Notes: generated by a model from the sequence alone, not told the origin. DNA of 64,000 nucleotides from Pseudofrankia saprophytica (GCF_000235425.2 NZ_KI912266.1:7494720-7558719), one strand, 5' to 3'; positions 16,908-25,889 are shown, numbered from the stretch's first letter. Program-made: numbers and translations.

Positions 16908-16930
16908 TCGCCCATTCCGGGAATGGCGAT
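16907..16930 (+). terminator. Palindrome at GNAT stop codon
   Basis: ATCGCC(C)ATTCC pairs with GGAATGGCGAT apart from one bulged C, immediately after the GNAT stop. It can fold as a short hairpin and is a plausible terminator. There is no T tract. Confidence 0.4.
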
Positions 16931-17055
16931 GATCGTCGACGACGGATCTCCCCAACCATGTATCAGCGGCGCCACTGACTACTCACCTTCGTCGACAGCA
17001 CGGCCGCGCCCACCGCGCGCGGCCGTCGCCGGCAGCAGGGGAGGTTGGCGACACG

Positions 17056-17790
17056 GTGACTGGTGGAACTCGGTCGGCGCCGCGCCCGGAATCCGGGTGT
17101 CCGCCGTCGGCGACCGGCCCCGGCGGGGACGACAGGCGGGACGGCCCTGAGCCCCAGCGGGCCGACGCGTCGGCACCAGCGAGCGAGGACGCGACGCTGG
17201 CGGAACTGACGCCCGGGGAGCTGGTGAGCCGGATACGCGAGGGCGACCTGTCCGCGTGGCCAGCGCTGAACGAGCGCTACATCGGCCTGCTGTGGGCGGT
17301 GGCACGCGGGATGCGTCTCGACGAGATGGATGCCGAAGACGCCATCCAGACGACCTGGCTGCGCCTCGTCGAGAACCTGGGTGCCCTGCGTGATCCCGAG
17401 TACGTCGGTAGCTGGCTGGTCACCACGGTCCGCCGGGAGTGCCTGGCGACACTGCGGCGCCGAGTACGGGTCCGCGCGGGCCTCGACCAGACGATCTCCG
17501 ACGAGCCCGCGCCACCGGACACCGGGCCGGAGGACGTGTTGCTGCTGGCCGAACGGGACGCGGCGCTGTGGCGGGCGTTCCGCCGCCTCGCGCCGCGCTG
17601 CCAGCACCTGCTGCGCGTGCTCATGGCCGACCCGCCGCCGAGCTACGCCGAGGTCGCCGCCGCGCTGGACTGCTCCCCCGGCTACATCGGCCCGACCCGA
17701 AAACGATGCCTCGAGCAGCTTCGTACCTTGTTGGCCGCCCACGACCAGCCGCCGGGTGGGTCTGATTCCGGGAGCCTGCGCCATGGATGA
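17056..17790 (+). CDS. ECF-type sigma-70 family RNA polymerase sigma factor
   Basis: A 244-residue protein with a GTG start. After a disordered 45-residue leader come a sigma region 2 (ALNERYIGLLWAVARG, DAEDAIQTTWLRLV) at about 73-115 and a sigma region 4 (CQHLLRVLM, SYAEVAAALDCSPGYIG) at about 178-225. It would direct RNA polymerase to its own promoters. The last eight bases overlap the next gene (ATGGATGA), so the two are translationally coupled. It heads the module that faces the CHAT protease. Confidence 0.88.
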   Translation: MTGGTRSAPRPESGCPPSATGPGGDDRRDGPEPQRADASAPASEDATLAELTPGELVSRIREGDLSAWPALNERYIGLLWAVARGMRLDEMDAEDAIQTTWLRLVENLGALRDPEYVGSWLVTTVRRECLATLRRRVRVRAGLDQTISDEPAPPDTGPEDVLLLAERDAALWRAFRRLAPRCQHLLRVLMADPPPSYAEVAAALDCSPGYIGPTRKRCLEQLRTLLAAHDQPPGGSDSGSLRHG

Positions 17791-18367
17791 CGACAGCACG
17801 GCCGTCCCCGTCCCCGCCGACGCCGAAGACGAGGCGACCGCGAAGGACCTGAACGCCGAAGACGCCGAGCTGCTCGCCGCGCTGCGCCGGGTCGCGACCG
17901 AGGTCGACCCCGTCTCCGACCGGGCTCGGCAGGCCGCCCGTCTCGCGATCACCTTCCTCGACCCCGATGGGGAGCTGGCACGGCTTGTCGCCGCTTCCGG
18001 CGACGAGCTGGCGGACGCGGGCCTGACCGGTGGGACGTCAGCATCTGGACGCGTCGACCCGCGGGGACGGCTCGCGCTGCGCGCGGGTGAGCCCACCGAG
18101 GGTGCGCCGCTGGTGCTGTCCTTCGCCGCGTCCGACGTCTACATCGACCTGGAGATCACCGGCCGCGGGCAGCAGGTCGACATCGTCGGCCAGGTGGTCG
18201 GCACGGCCGAGTCCACCTGCGTCATCGAGGACGCGGGCGGCGCCCGCGACGTCGCGGTCGACACGCTGGGGCGGTTCTTCGTGGAAGGGCTGCGTCGCGG
18301 GCCCATCCGCCTACGGTGCCGCTCCACCAACGGGGCCACCGTGACGACCGCGTGGACCACGGTGTGA
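17783..18367 (+). CDS. Sigma-coupled unknown protein (possible anti-sigma or protease substrate)
   Basis: A 194-residue protein. Residues 1-60 are acidic and helical (EDAELLAALRRVATEVDP, then ARQAARLAITF); about 110-190 look like a beta-sandwich (DVYIDLEITGRG, IVGQVVGT, GRFFVEGLRRGPIRL). No membrane segment or zinc site is visible. Its start lies inside the sigma gene, a position often held by a sigma antagonist. I infer it may bind the sigma factor and could be the cleavage target of the neighbouring CHAT or S8 protease; nothing in the sequence proves this. Confidence 0.65.
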   Translation: MDDDSTAVPVPADAEDEATAKDLNAEDAELLAALRRVATEVDPVSDRARQAARLAITFLDPDGELARLVAASGDELADAGLTGGTSASGRVDPRGRLALRAGEPTEGAPLVLSFAASDVYIDLEITGRGQQVDIVGQVVGTAESTCVIEDAGGARDVAVDTLGRFFVEGLRRGPIRLRCRSTNGATVTTAWTTV

Positions 18368-18374
18368 ACGCGCA

Positions 18375-18416
18375 CCGGTCGGTCCGGCCGCGACGCACCG
18401 CCGCGCCTCCGACCGG
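18375..18416. terminator. Inverted repeat between convergent genes
   Basis: CCGGTCGG (18375-18382) and CCGACCGG (18409-18416) are exact inverted arms around a 26-nt loop. They fill the 50-bp gap between the sigma-coupled gene and the CHAT gene. A weak bidirectional terminator is the simplest reading. Confidence 0.35.
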
Positions 18417-18417
18417 G

Positions 18418-21042
18418 CTAACGTCCGAGCGCCACGAACGCCAGTCCCGCCGCGAGCCCCGCCGGATCGTCGACGGCCACGGCACGAGCGACCGACAGCG
18501 CCTGTGCGAGGTCGACGCCGGCGCGCAGCCGCGCGTGCACCTCGACCATGAGCGGGGCGGTCGCCGCGTCGTTCACCGGCACGACGCTGGCCAGCAGGCT
18601 CGCTGTGCCCTTCGGGATGAGCGCACCCACCATGCCGACCAGCTCGTCGGCGCCGACTGGTACCCCGACTGCGGACTCGCAGCTCGCGAGCACCAGCTGG
18701 TACGGCGCGCGGCGCAGGCGAGCGAGGTCGTAGACGGTCAGCGGCCCGTCGTCGAGCCGCAAGGACGAGAACAGTGGGCTGTCCGCGCGGAACGTGCCAT
18801 GCGCCGCCACGTGCGCCAGCCAGGCGTCGTCGAGCAGGGCCAGCGTCCGCTCCGCCGTCGCCTGGCCGTCGCGCAGGACGACTGGGCCGGGGTAGCCGGT
18901 CGCGATCTGGCGTACCTCGGCGGCCGTCCCCTCCAGCCCGGGTCCGACCACGAGGGCGACCCTGCGCCGCCGCGGTGGGGTGGCCCGGTGCGCGGCGAGC
19001 CAGGCCGTCGCCGACGGGGCTACCCGGACCGCGCTCGTCCGCAGGCTGGGGAGCAGGGACCAGGGCACCGCGTGCAGGCTGCCGGGCGGCACCACGAGCA
19101 CCGGCCCACCGTCGAGCTCGCGGGCGGCGGCGCCGAGGAGGGTCTCCTCGAGCAGCTGGCCGGCGGCCGCGAGCCGGCCGGTGAAGCCGGGCGGTGGCTG
19201 ACCCAGCGCCAGTCGACGGAGAAGGAAGCGCGCAAACTGCACCTCCCGCTCGGCCGCGCGCACCGAACCGGCCGGGTGCAGCCGCACTCGGCCGTTGGCC
19301 ACGGTCACCACGTGCAGCAGCCCGTCGAGCTCGATGATCTCCAGCAGGCGCAGCTCGCCAAGGGCCGCGACGATCTCGGCGATCGACGGGCGGGCGGGAC
19401 CGGGCCCGCTCATGGGCGAGCGGACCGCCTCCACCCGGCGGGTGCGGGCGCGGATCGCCGCCTCCAGCCGGATCCGTCGGCCATCCAGGCCGCCGGTCGG
19501 CCGCCCTTTTTCCCGCGCCACGTCGAGCGCCTGCCCGACAGCGCGCAGCGCGGCGAGATCCGCGGTCAGCTGGGGATCGTCAGGGGGGCGGGCAGCCGGC
19601 ATCGCGAAGGCGCTGGCACGCCAGCGCTCGCTCCAGCGCAACAGCATCCGGGCGTCGCGGCGGCGCAGCGCCAGCCGCTGCGCGACGGCGGCCAGCTGGG
19701 CGCCGTGGGCGGTGGCATGCGCCCGCAGCTCCTGCGCGCCAAGGTGGCGCAGCTGGTCCTCGACAGCGGCGAGGCCGCGGCCGCAGGCCAGCAGCGTCTC
19801 CCGGTCCTGGCCCCGGCCGTTCGCCCACAGCGCCTTCGCGAGCCAGCCGGTGGCGCGGTCGATCGCGGCGCCCGAACGCCGGAACCCCGCGGCGAGCCCG
19901 AGCAGGGTCTCCGCCTCACGGCCGCCTTCGAGCGCGAGCCGGCCGGCGAACAGGTACGCCCGGGCGGCCTCGGCGGCCCGCAACTCGCCGAGCCGGTGCG
20001 CGAGGTCCGCCGCGCGGGTGGCCAGCCGCGCGTCACGGGCCCCGGTCGCATGCTGTGCGCTGAGCAGGACGAACGACGCACGCAGCTGCCACCAGGTCCG
20101 GGCCTGCTGGCGGAACAGGTCATGCGCCGCCGCGGCGCGCTGGGCGGCTACCGCCGGGCTGGCCGCGGCGAGCGCCGCGGTCGCCGCTGCGAACAGCAGC
20201 TCCGCCTTGCGGGTGACCTGCACGTTCTCCTTGGCGGCGGCCGCGATGGCTCCGTCGGTCTCCCGCAGCGCGTCGGCGGCCAGGCCTGCGGCCAGCAGCA
20301 CGTTGCACCGGTCGATCGCGAGCTCGGGCTCGGACGTGGCCAGCGCGGCGTACCGCTCGGCGGCCCTGTCGAGCAAGCGCAGCGCGGTGGGCAGCTCGCC
20401 GCGGCGCTGGGCGACCCGTGCCCTGCTGTGCCACGACCAGGCGATCTCCAGGTCCTGGCCGGCGGCCGTCAGCAGTCGTTCGGAGATCACGAAGTCCCGC
20501 TCGGCCCTGTCTGTCTGACCGAGGGCGAGGTAGGACATGCCACGGTGGGTGCGGCACCGTCCCTCCCACATGGGGTCACCCGCGGCGCGCAGCAACGTCG
20601 TCGCCCGTCCCAGGTCGCGCAGCGCCTCGTCATGGCGCCCGAGAACGCCGAGCACCGCGCCGCGCCGCATCAGGACCTGACCGCCGAGCAGCCCGTCGCT
20701 GTGCCGGGCAGCCGCGTCGAGCTGCCTGAGGCCGGCGGCGGTATGGCCGTTCAGCGCCAGGGTCGTCCCCATCGTCGCCCGCACGTCGACCAGGCGGCGG
20801 GGATCCCCGCAGGCCCGCGCCGACCGCATCGCCGCGCGCAGCTCGGCGACCGCCTCGTCAGCCCGACCGCTGTCGCGCGCCACGATCCCGAGCGTCTGGT
20901 GGGCGACGGAAAGCGCGCACGGGTCCGCGGAGGTGTCGAGCCACCTTGACGCCGCCGCCACCGCGTCGAGGGGCCGGGACAACGCGAGCGCCAGCAGCGC
21001 GGCGTGATCAGTGGCGGTATCGCCGTGGACGGGCCCGCCCAT
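18418..21042 (-). CDS. TPR-CHAT caspase-like protease
   Basis: An 874-residue soluble protein. Residues about 35-450 are helical TPR-like repeats (for example ALRDLGRATTLLRAAGDP). The C-terminal ~200 residues are a CHAT domain of the caspase fold with the dyad H748 (VAAHGTFRADSPLF) and C788 (LVLASCESAVG). GALIPKGTASLLASVVPVND is the expected following strand. CHAT proteins are cytosolic cysteine proteases switched on by partner binding. It is convergent with the sigma pair and divergent from a subtilase, and the catalytic dyad is intact. Confidence 0.9.
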   Translation of the reverse strand: MGGPVHGDTATDHAALLALALSRPLDAVAAASRWLDTSADPCALSVAHQTLGIVARDSGRADEAVAELRAAMRSARACGDPRRLVDVRATMGTTLALNGHTAAGLRQLDAAARHSDGLLGGQVLMRRGAVLGVLGRHDEALRDLGRATTLLRAAGDPMWEGRCRTHRGMSYLALGQTDRAERDFVISERLLTAAGQDLEIAWSWHSRARVAQRRGELPTALRLLDRAAERYAALATSEPELAIDRCNVLLAAGLAADALRETDGAIAAAAKENVQVTRKAELLFAAATAALAAASPAVAAQRAAAAHDLFRQQARTWWQLRASFVLLSAQHATGARDARLATRAADLAHRLGELRAAEAARAYLFAGRLALEGGREAETLLGLAAGFRRSGAAIDRATGWLAKALWANGRGQDRETLLACGRGLAAVEDQLRHLGAQELRAHATAHGAQLAAVAQRLALRRRDARMLLRWSERWRASAFAMPAARPPDDPQLTADLAALRAVGQALDVAREKGRPTGGLDGRRIRLEAAIRARTRRVEAVRSPMSGPGPARPSIAEIVAALGELRLLEIIELDGLLHVVTVANGRVRLHPAGSVRAAEREVQFARFLLRRLALGQPPPGFTGRLAAAGQLLEETLLGAAARELDGGPVLVVPPGSLHAVPWSLLPSLRTSAVRVAPSATAWLAAHRATPPRRRRVALVVGPGLEGTAAEVRQIATGYPGPVVLRDGQATAERTLALLDDAWLAHVAAHGTFRADSPLFSSLRLDDGPLTVYDLARLRRAPYQLVLASCESAVGVPVGADELVGMVGALIPKGTASLLASVVPVNDAATAPLMVEVHARLRAGVDLAQALSVARAVAVDDPAGLAAGLAFVALGR

Positions 21043-21160
21043 CAGTCAGGAGGGCGTCGAGCCCGCCATGGACGGCTCCGCCCCGTTCCCCCCATGCCAT
21101 CAACCTTAAGACCAATCCACACGACCACCACGTCATTGGCCGAAAGGGAGCTAAGCCCAC

Positions 21161-22510
21161 ATGACATCACGCGACGAACCACCAGCCCAGGAGCCAGGCC
21201 CCCGGCCAGCCCGCGGCGGCGGCCCCGGCGGCCCACCTCAGGACGAAGATCGACGTGCGGCGCGCCGGCGCCGGCGCGACCGCCGCCCGCCGACCCTCCA
21301 GCAGATCCGGCAGGCCGGACTGGTCATCGCCTATCACGGGGCGCAGGTCAACCAGCCCGCGGGATGGGGAGACGACGGGGTGGACACCTTCTATCGCGAG
21401 GAGCACCTCGTCGTCCGGGACGACTACGTCGACCGGGTCCTTCAGGTGCTCGACCTGGTCGACACCAACCGCGACCTCGCGCGCGAACGCGAGCGGCGCG
21501 TCCGGGGCGTCGTCGACGGACTCCATCTCGTCCGGATCGACCGTCCGGTCGAGGGAGCGCTGGCGCAGGTCACCGAGCGGCTCGGGATCGGCGTCGCGGC
21601 GCCGGACTACCTGCTGTCGATCACGGTTGGTGGCTTCTGCCCGGCGAGTGAGCCCGAGGTCCCACCCGTCGGGAGCCCTCCCTGGCCCCCGCCCGCGGCG
21701 GATCCCACCGCCGGCGACGGCGTGCGCGTTCTGATCCCCGATACGGGACTGGACCCGACCGCGTCCACCACCTATTCCTGGCTGCAGGGGCTGACGGGCG
21801 ATGTCGACACCCGGATCGAGATCCCGCGCTCGGGGCCGCACGTCCTGCGTCCCTATTCCGGGCACGGGACGTTCATCGCGGGTGTCCTGAGACGCGTGGC
21901 GCCGATGGCCACGGTGATCGTGCGGGACATCTTCAGCCCCGTGGGCACCGCCTTCGAGACCGATCTCATCCCGGAGCTGGTGGACCTCATCGCCCTCGAC
22001 CAGCCGGACGTCATCAGCCTCTCGGCCGGCACGACGGTCCTGAACGGGACGCTGCCGCTGGTCCTGCAGTGGTTCCAGAACGACTACCTCCCCGCGGTCG
22101 GAGGCCTGGCACTAATCGCGGCGGCCGGGAACAACGCCAGCTGCGAGCGGTTCTACCCGGCCGCCTTCGACCCGGTGTTCGCCGTCGGCGCGCTGGACGC
22201 GGCGCAGTCTCAGCGCGCCCCCTACAGCAACTACGGCTCGTGGGTCGACGTCCTCGCGCCCGGGACGGAACTCGTGAACGCCTTCCCGACCGGGACCTAC
22301 ACGACCACCGAGACAAGCTCACGGGGGCAGGTCAGGAACTTCACGACCGGCCTCGCCAGGTGGTCCGGCACCTCCTTCGCCACGCCGATCCTCGCGGGGT
22401 TGACCGCGGCCCGCATGTCGGCGGCGCAGGTGGATGGCCAGACGGCGGCGCAGTATCTGGTAAGCAACGCGCCCGTGGTCCAGGGAGTCGGCAGGGTATT
22501 GCTTCCCTGA
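21161..22510 (+). CDS. S8 (subtilisin-like) peptidase without signal peptide
   Basis: A 449-residue serine protease with the complete triad D194 (IPDTGLD), H235 (SGHGTFIAG) and S405 (SGTSFATP), and the oxyanion Asn in AAAGNN. Residues 1-185 are an Arg/Pro-rich leader and a prodomain-like part; there is no signal peptide or membrane helix, so it probably acts in the cytoplasm. The ATG has GGGAG ten nucleotides ahead. It is divergent from TPR-CHAT across 118 bp and followed by a small orphan. Its prodomain could be the cut site for CHAT activation; that is inference. Confidence 0.9.
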   Translation: MTSRDEPPAQEPGPRPARGGGPGGPPQDEDRRAARRRRRDRRPPTLQQIRQAGLVIAYHGAQVNQPAGWGDDGVDTFYREEHLVVRDDYVDRVLQVLDLVDTNRDLARERERRVRGVVDGLHLVRIDRPVEGALAQVTERLGIGVAAPDYLLSITVGGFCPASEPEVPPVGSPPWPPPAADPTAGDGVRVLIPDTGLDPTASTTYSWLQGLTGDVDTRIEIPRSGPHVLRPYSGHGTFIAGVLRRVAPMATVIVRDIFSPVGTAFETDLIPELVDLIALDQPDVISLSAGTTVLNGTLPLVLQWFQNDYLPAVGGLALIAAAGNNASCERFYPAAFDPVFAVGALDAAQSQRAPYSNYGSWVDVLAPGTELVNAFPTGTYTTTETSSRGQVRNFTTGLARWSGTSFATPILAGLTAARMSAAQVDGQTAAQYLVSNAPVVQGVGRVLLP

Positions 22511-22626
22511 CCGTGCGAAAAATGTTCGGAGGTGGCAGAGAAAAACCGATCCCGATGTATCAGGGAAGACCGCGGATCCCTCTCATTGTCGAGACCATCG
22601 GTTCTCCACCATGAAAGGGCAGAAAA

Positions 22627-23058
22627 ATGCCAGAAGCAAATGACGCGGAGCTGACCCGGGTATTCACCGCGTCGGTCAGCGCCGCCCCCGCCGTCGAGGA
22701 CGGCGAGCCGAACACCGCCGCTCCGGGCTCTCCCGCGGCCGCGCAGTTCTACCTCTTCGTCGAGGGAGTGGCCGGCAACGTCCTCGGCAACAGCGGCGCG
22801 AACTACACGCTCTACCTGGACGCCGTCGCCGAAACCACGGGCGCCCCCGCGCTCAGCCAGTTCACGCTGGCACAGGAGTTCTCGCCGACCACCTGGGTGC
22901 CGGGTGGCCTCGCCGGGAACTTCGTCACCCAGCAGGTGTTCACCGTCCCGGTCCCGACCGGCGCCCGCGGGCATGTCTACCGCTACAAGGCCAGGCTGGT
23001 CGGCGTCAGCAACAACACCGTCTCGCACAGCAGGAGCAACGAGTTCGTGTTGGTCTGA
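22627..23058 (+). CDS. Small beta-rich orphan protein downstream of S8 peptidase
   Basis: A 143-residue protein I do not recognise. It has no signal peptide, membrane helix or cysteine. Alternating hydrophobic strands (FYLFVEGVAG, NYTLYLDAV, HVYRYKARLVG) suggest an immunoglobulin-like beta sandwich. AAAGGG precedes the ATG. It follows the subtilase by 116 bp and is closed by a strong hairpin, so it belongs to that transcription unit. It could be an inhibitor, adaptor or substrate of the protease. Confidence 0.6.
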   Translation: MPEANDAELTRVFTASVSAAPAVEDGEPNTAAPGSPAAAQFYLFVEGVAGNVLGNSGANYTLYLDAVAETTGAPALSQFTLAQEFSPTTWVPGGLAGNFVTQQVFTVPVPTGARGHVYRYKARLVGVSNNTVSHSRSNEFVLV

Positions 23059-23088
23059 CCGCTCACGACTCGTCATTCGCGGAACCAT

Positions 23089-23127
23089 CGGCTGGTTGCC
23101 AGGGGCAGGGGGACTGGCAACCAGCCG
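23089..23127. terminator. Perfect 14-bp hairpin after the protease module
   Basis: CGGCTGGTTGCCAG at 23089-23102 is the exact reverse complement of 23114-23127 with an 11-nt loop. It begins 31 nt after the stop of the small orphan gene and ends the S8 transcription unit. It also faces the convergent XRE-cupin gene. Confidence 0.75.
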
Positions 23128-23192
23128 CCGCGCGTGCCCGCCGAACCGGACGCCCACAGGAGAAACGGCTTCGCGACGGAACCAGGCAGCGG

Positions 23193-23256
23193 GAACGCTG
23201 TACGTCAGGAACGCTGTATGTCAGGAACGCTATGCGTCACGAGCGCTATGCGACGG
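23193..23256. repeat. Four 16-bp tandem units over the XRE-cupin gene end
   Basis: Units at 23193, 23209, 23225 and 23241 follow the pattern GAACGCTGTACGTCAG, with one to five changes. The third and fourth units contain the stop codon and last codons of the XRE-cupin gene on the other strand. The repeat therefore looks like serial duplication of that gene's tail. Confidence 0.8.
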
Positions 23257-23955
23257 GGTGGACCGGGCGCGGATGTGGACGCGTTCGCCCTGGGGTCCGA
23301 CGAGGCTGAGAATCTCGGCGGGGCGAGGGGTCGGGTTGCTGAAGGCGTGCGGGACGCGGGTGTCGAACTCCGCCACCTCGCCGGCGGCCAGCACGAGGTC
23401 GTGCTCGCCGAGCTGCAGGCGCAGCCGCCCGGACAGGACGTAGAGCCAGTCGTAGCCCTCATGGACCTTCTGTTCCGGCTCATAAGGGGGCCAGTGGGCC
23501 GGGATGATCATCTTGAATGCCTGTAGGCCGCCGGGCCGGCGGGACAGTGGGATGACCGTCATCCCGTTCCGCACGAACGGTCGCGGGTGGATGCGCGGGT
23601 CCGCTGTCTGCGGATGACCGACCAGCTCGTCGAGCGGGACCCGGTAGGCCCGAGCCAGCGGTAGCAGCAGCTCCAAAGTCAGTTTGCGCTGGCCGGACTC
23701 CAGCCGCGACAGCGTGCTGACCGAGATCCCGGTCGCCTTCGACAGCCTCGGCAGCGTCAGGTCGCGCTCCTGGCGCAGCGCGCGCAGCCGCGGGCCCACC
23801 GCCGCGAGCACCCCGTCGAGATCCATCTCGTCGTCGTCCGGCGCCCAGGTGTCCGGGGCGTCCAACATCCCTGGCACGTCCGTCCTCGGTCCGTCGGCCT
23901 TCCTCGGCCCGTCGGCCTTCCCCGTCCGCACGCCCGGCTCCCCACGGTTCGTCAC
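23230..23955 (-). CDS. XRE family regulator with C-terminal cupin domain
   Basis: A 241-residue protein. An XRE helix-turn-helix at about 57-112 (LRALRQERDLTLPRLSKATGIS, STLSRLESGQR) is followed by a cupin barrel (HEGYDWLYVLSGRLRLQLG, VPHAFSNP). Such regulators sense a small ligand in the cupin. The GTG at 23955 is chosen because an upstream TTG at 23979 falls inside the operator palindrome; a leaderless transcript would fit. It is divergent from the oxidoreductase-methyltransferase fusion and probably controls it. Confidence 0.85.
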   Translation of the reverse strand: MTNRGEPGVRTGKADGPRKADGPRTDVPGMLDAPDTWAPDDDEMDLDGVLAAVGPRLRALRQERDLTLPRLSKATGISVSTLSRLESGQRKLTLELLLPLARAYRVPLDELVGHPQTADPRIHPRPFVRNGMTVIPLSRRPGGLQAFKMIIPAHWPPYEPEQKVHEGYDWLYVLSGRLRLQLGEHDLVLAAGEVAEFDTRVPHAFSNPTPRPAEILSLVGPQGERVHIRARSTPSHSARDA

Positions 23956-23964
23956 GCCGGAAGT

Positions 23965-23992
23965 TTGCCATCCTGGCAACGTTGTTTGTCAA
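23965..23992. promoter_or_regulatory. Palindromic operator with -35 box for XRE-cupin
   Basis: TTGCCATCCTGGCAA (23965-23979) is a perfect 6-3-6 inverted repeat. On the reverse strand TTGACA (23992-23987) lies just upstream of it as a -35 box, so a bound regulator would block the promoter. This fits autoregulation by the XRE protein and control of the divergent fusion gene. Confidence 0.6.
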
Positions 23993-24140
23993 ATCCCACC
24001 TCGATACCGGACAGTCCGATGGCGGGCGCGGGACGTCCGCGCCAGCGGCGTCGACGACGGTGCTGGCTGACGGCAGAGCCGGCCAGCGCTGGCCAGTGAC
24101 GGCGACCCGCCCGCGTCGCCGCGGATCCGAGGAGGAGCAC

Positions 24141-25889
24141 ATGACGATCGAGACCAGCCAGGTCCCGGCGGTCGAGGCGGGGACGGCCGACGAGCGGCAG
24201 TACGACGTCGTCGTCGTGGGTGGCGGCCCGGCGGGGCTCTCCGCGGCGCTCACCCTGTCGCGGGCGCGGCGCTCGGTGCTGGTCGTCGACGCGGCCGAGC
24301 CACGCAACGCCCGCGCCGGGCACGTGCACAACTACCTGGGCCGGGAGGGCACACCTCCGCGCGAGCTGCTCGCCATCGGCCGTGCCGAGGTCGCCGGCTA
24401 CGGCGGCGAGGTCGTCACCGCGACGGTCACCGCCGCCGAACACCTCGACGACGAGGGCGGTGTGGGCGAGGGTGCCGGTCCGCTCTTCCGGGTCTCGCTC
24501 GCTGACGGCCGGACGGCACGGGCCCGGCGGCTGCTCGTCGCGACCGGCCTCGTCGACGAGCTGCCCGACGTGCCCGGCCTCGCCGAGCGGTGGGGCCGCG
24601 ACGTCCTGCACTGCCCGTACTGCCACGGCTGGGAGGTCCGCGACCAGGCGGTCGGCGTGCTCGCGACCAGCGAGCTCGCGGTCCACCAGGCGCTGATGTG
24701 GCGGCAGTGGACCCCGGACGTGGTCCTGTTCCGCCACACCGCGCCCGACCTCGCCGAGGAGCAGGCCGAGCAGCTCGCCGCCCGCGGCATCGCCGTCGTC
24801 GAGGGCGAGGTTGCCGCGCTGGAGGTGGCCGACGACCGGCTCGTCGGCGTCCGGCTGCGCTCCGGCGAGGTCGTCCCCCGCCAGGCGGTGACGGTCGCGT
24901 CGCGGCTCACCGCCCGCGCCGACCTGCTCGCGCCGCTGGGCCTGCGGCCGACCGAGGCGCGCATCGGCGAGCTGCTCGTCGGCGACCGCATCGAGGCGGC
25001 CCCGGCCGGCGCCACCTCGGTGCCCGGGGTGTGGGTGGTGGGCAACGTCGCCGACGTCCAGGCACAGGTCATCTCGTCGGCCGCCTCGGGCGTCACGACC
25101 GCCGCGGCGCTCAACGCCGACCTCATCGCCGAGGACACCCGCGTCGCCGTGGAGGCGTACCGCTACCAGCGGGTCTTCAGCGAGCAGGCCTGGAGCGAGC
25201 GGCACCGGGCGCGTTCGGCCGCACACCCCGACAGCGACGACCCGAGCCCGACGCTGGCCGCGACGGCCGCCGGCCTGCTGCCCGGCACGGCACTCGACGC
25301 CGGCGCCGGCACGGGCGCGGATGCCTGCTGGCTCGCCGCCGGCGGCTGGAAGGTCACCGCCGTCGACCTGTCGAGCGCCGCCCTGGAGCGCGCCGAGTCC
25401 CGAGCCGCCCGGCTCGGCCACGCCATCACCTGGGTCCAGGCCGACCTGGCCGTCGAGCCGGCCCCCTCCACCTTCGACCTGGTCACCGCCCACTACCTGT
25501 GCCTGCCGCCGGCGCAGCGGCGCACCCTGTTCGCCCACCTCGCCGACGCCGTCGCCCCCGGCGGCACCCTCCTCCTCGTCGGCCACGCCCCGGGCGACGG
25601 CGGCCACGGCCACGTCGCCGGCCACGGGCACGGCCACGAGCACGAGCACGAGCACGAGCGAGAAGGATCGGCTCCCCAGCCTCCTGGCGGGGTCGGTGAG
25701 GCAGGCCCCGCGGCCCCCGACCCGCACCTCGCGGAGGTCGCCTGGGACGCCGCCGACATCGCCGCCGGCCTCGGCCCCGGCTGGGTCATCGAGACCGCCG
25801 AGATCCGCCCCCGGGCGGCCGAGCGCCGGGGCAACGGCCCAACCCACGACTCGATCGTCCGTGCCCGACGCGACGACGCGGCCCGGTAG
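24141..25889 (+). CDS. Thioredoxin-reductase-like FAD oxidoreductase fused to SAM methyltransferase
   Basis: A 582-residue fusion. Residues about 20-340 are a thioredoxin-reductase-like flavoprotein with VVVVGGGPAGLS and a redox-active CPYC at 158-161. Residues about 380-575 are a class I methyltransferase (LDAGAGTGADA, FDLVTAHYLCLPP, GGTLLLVGHAP). A His/Glu-rich run (HGHGHEHEHEHE) at about 495-506 is inserted in the methyltransferase and may bind metal. The ATG has AGGAGGAGCAC directly ahead. It is divergent from an XRE-cupin regulator. The coupled redox-methylation reaction is unknown; metal or metalloid detoxification is one possibility. Confidence 0.88.
   Translation: MTIETSQVPAVEAGTADERQYDVVVVGGGPAGLSAALTLSRARRSVLVVDAAEPRNARAGHVHNYLGREGTPPRELLAIGRAEVAGYGGEVVTATVTAAEHLDDEGGVGEGAGPLFRVSLADGRTARARRLLVATGLVDELPDVPGLAERWGRDVLHCPYCHGWEVRDQAVGVLATSELAVHQALMWRQWTPDVVLFRHTAPDLAEEQAEQLAARGIAVVEGEVAALEVADDRLVGVRLRSGEVVPRQAVTVASRLTARADLLAPLGLRPTEARIGELLVGDRIEAAPAGATSVPGVWVVGNVADVQAQVISSAASGVTTAAALNADLIAEDTRVAVEAYRYQRVFSEQAWSERHRARSAAHPDSDDPSPTLAATAAGLLPGTALDAGAGTGADACWLAAGGWKVTAVDLSSAALERAESRAARLGHAITWVQADLAVEPAPSTFDLVTAHYLCLPPAQRRTLFAHLADAVAPGGTLLLVGHAPGDGGHGHVAGHGHGHEHEHEHEREGSAPQPPGGVGEAGPAAPDPHLAEVAWDAADIAAGLGPGWVIETAEIRPRAAERRGNGPTHDSIVRARRDDAAR

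Noticed and set aside
17056-23058. Type III-E CRISPR (Craspase) system
   Set aside because: A TPR-CHAT protein and a sigma factor are present, but no CRISPR repeats, gRAMP effector or Cas1/Cas2 are in the window.
23956-23979. TTG start of the XRE-cupin gene at 23979
   Set aside because: That TTG is part of the operator palindrome, and the extra residues are not conserved-looking; GTG 23955 fits better.
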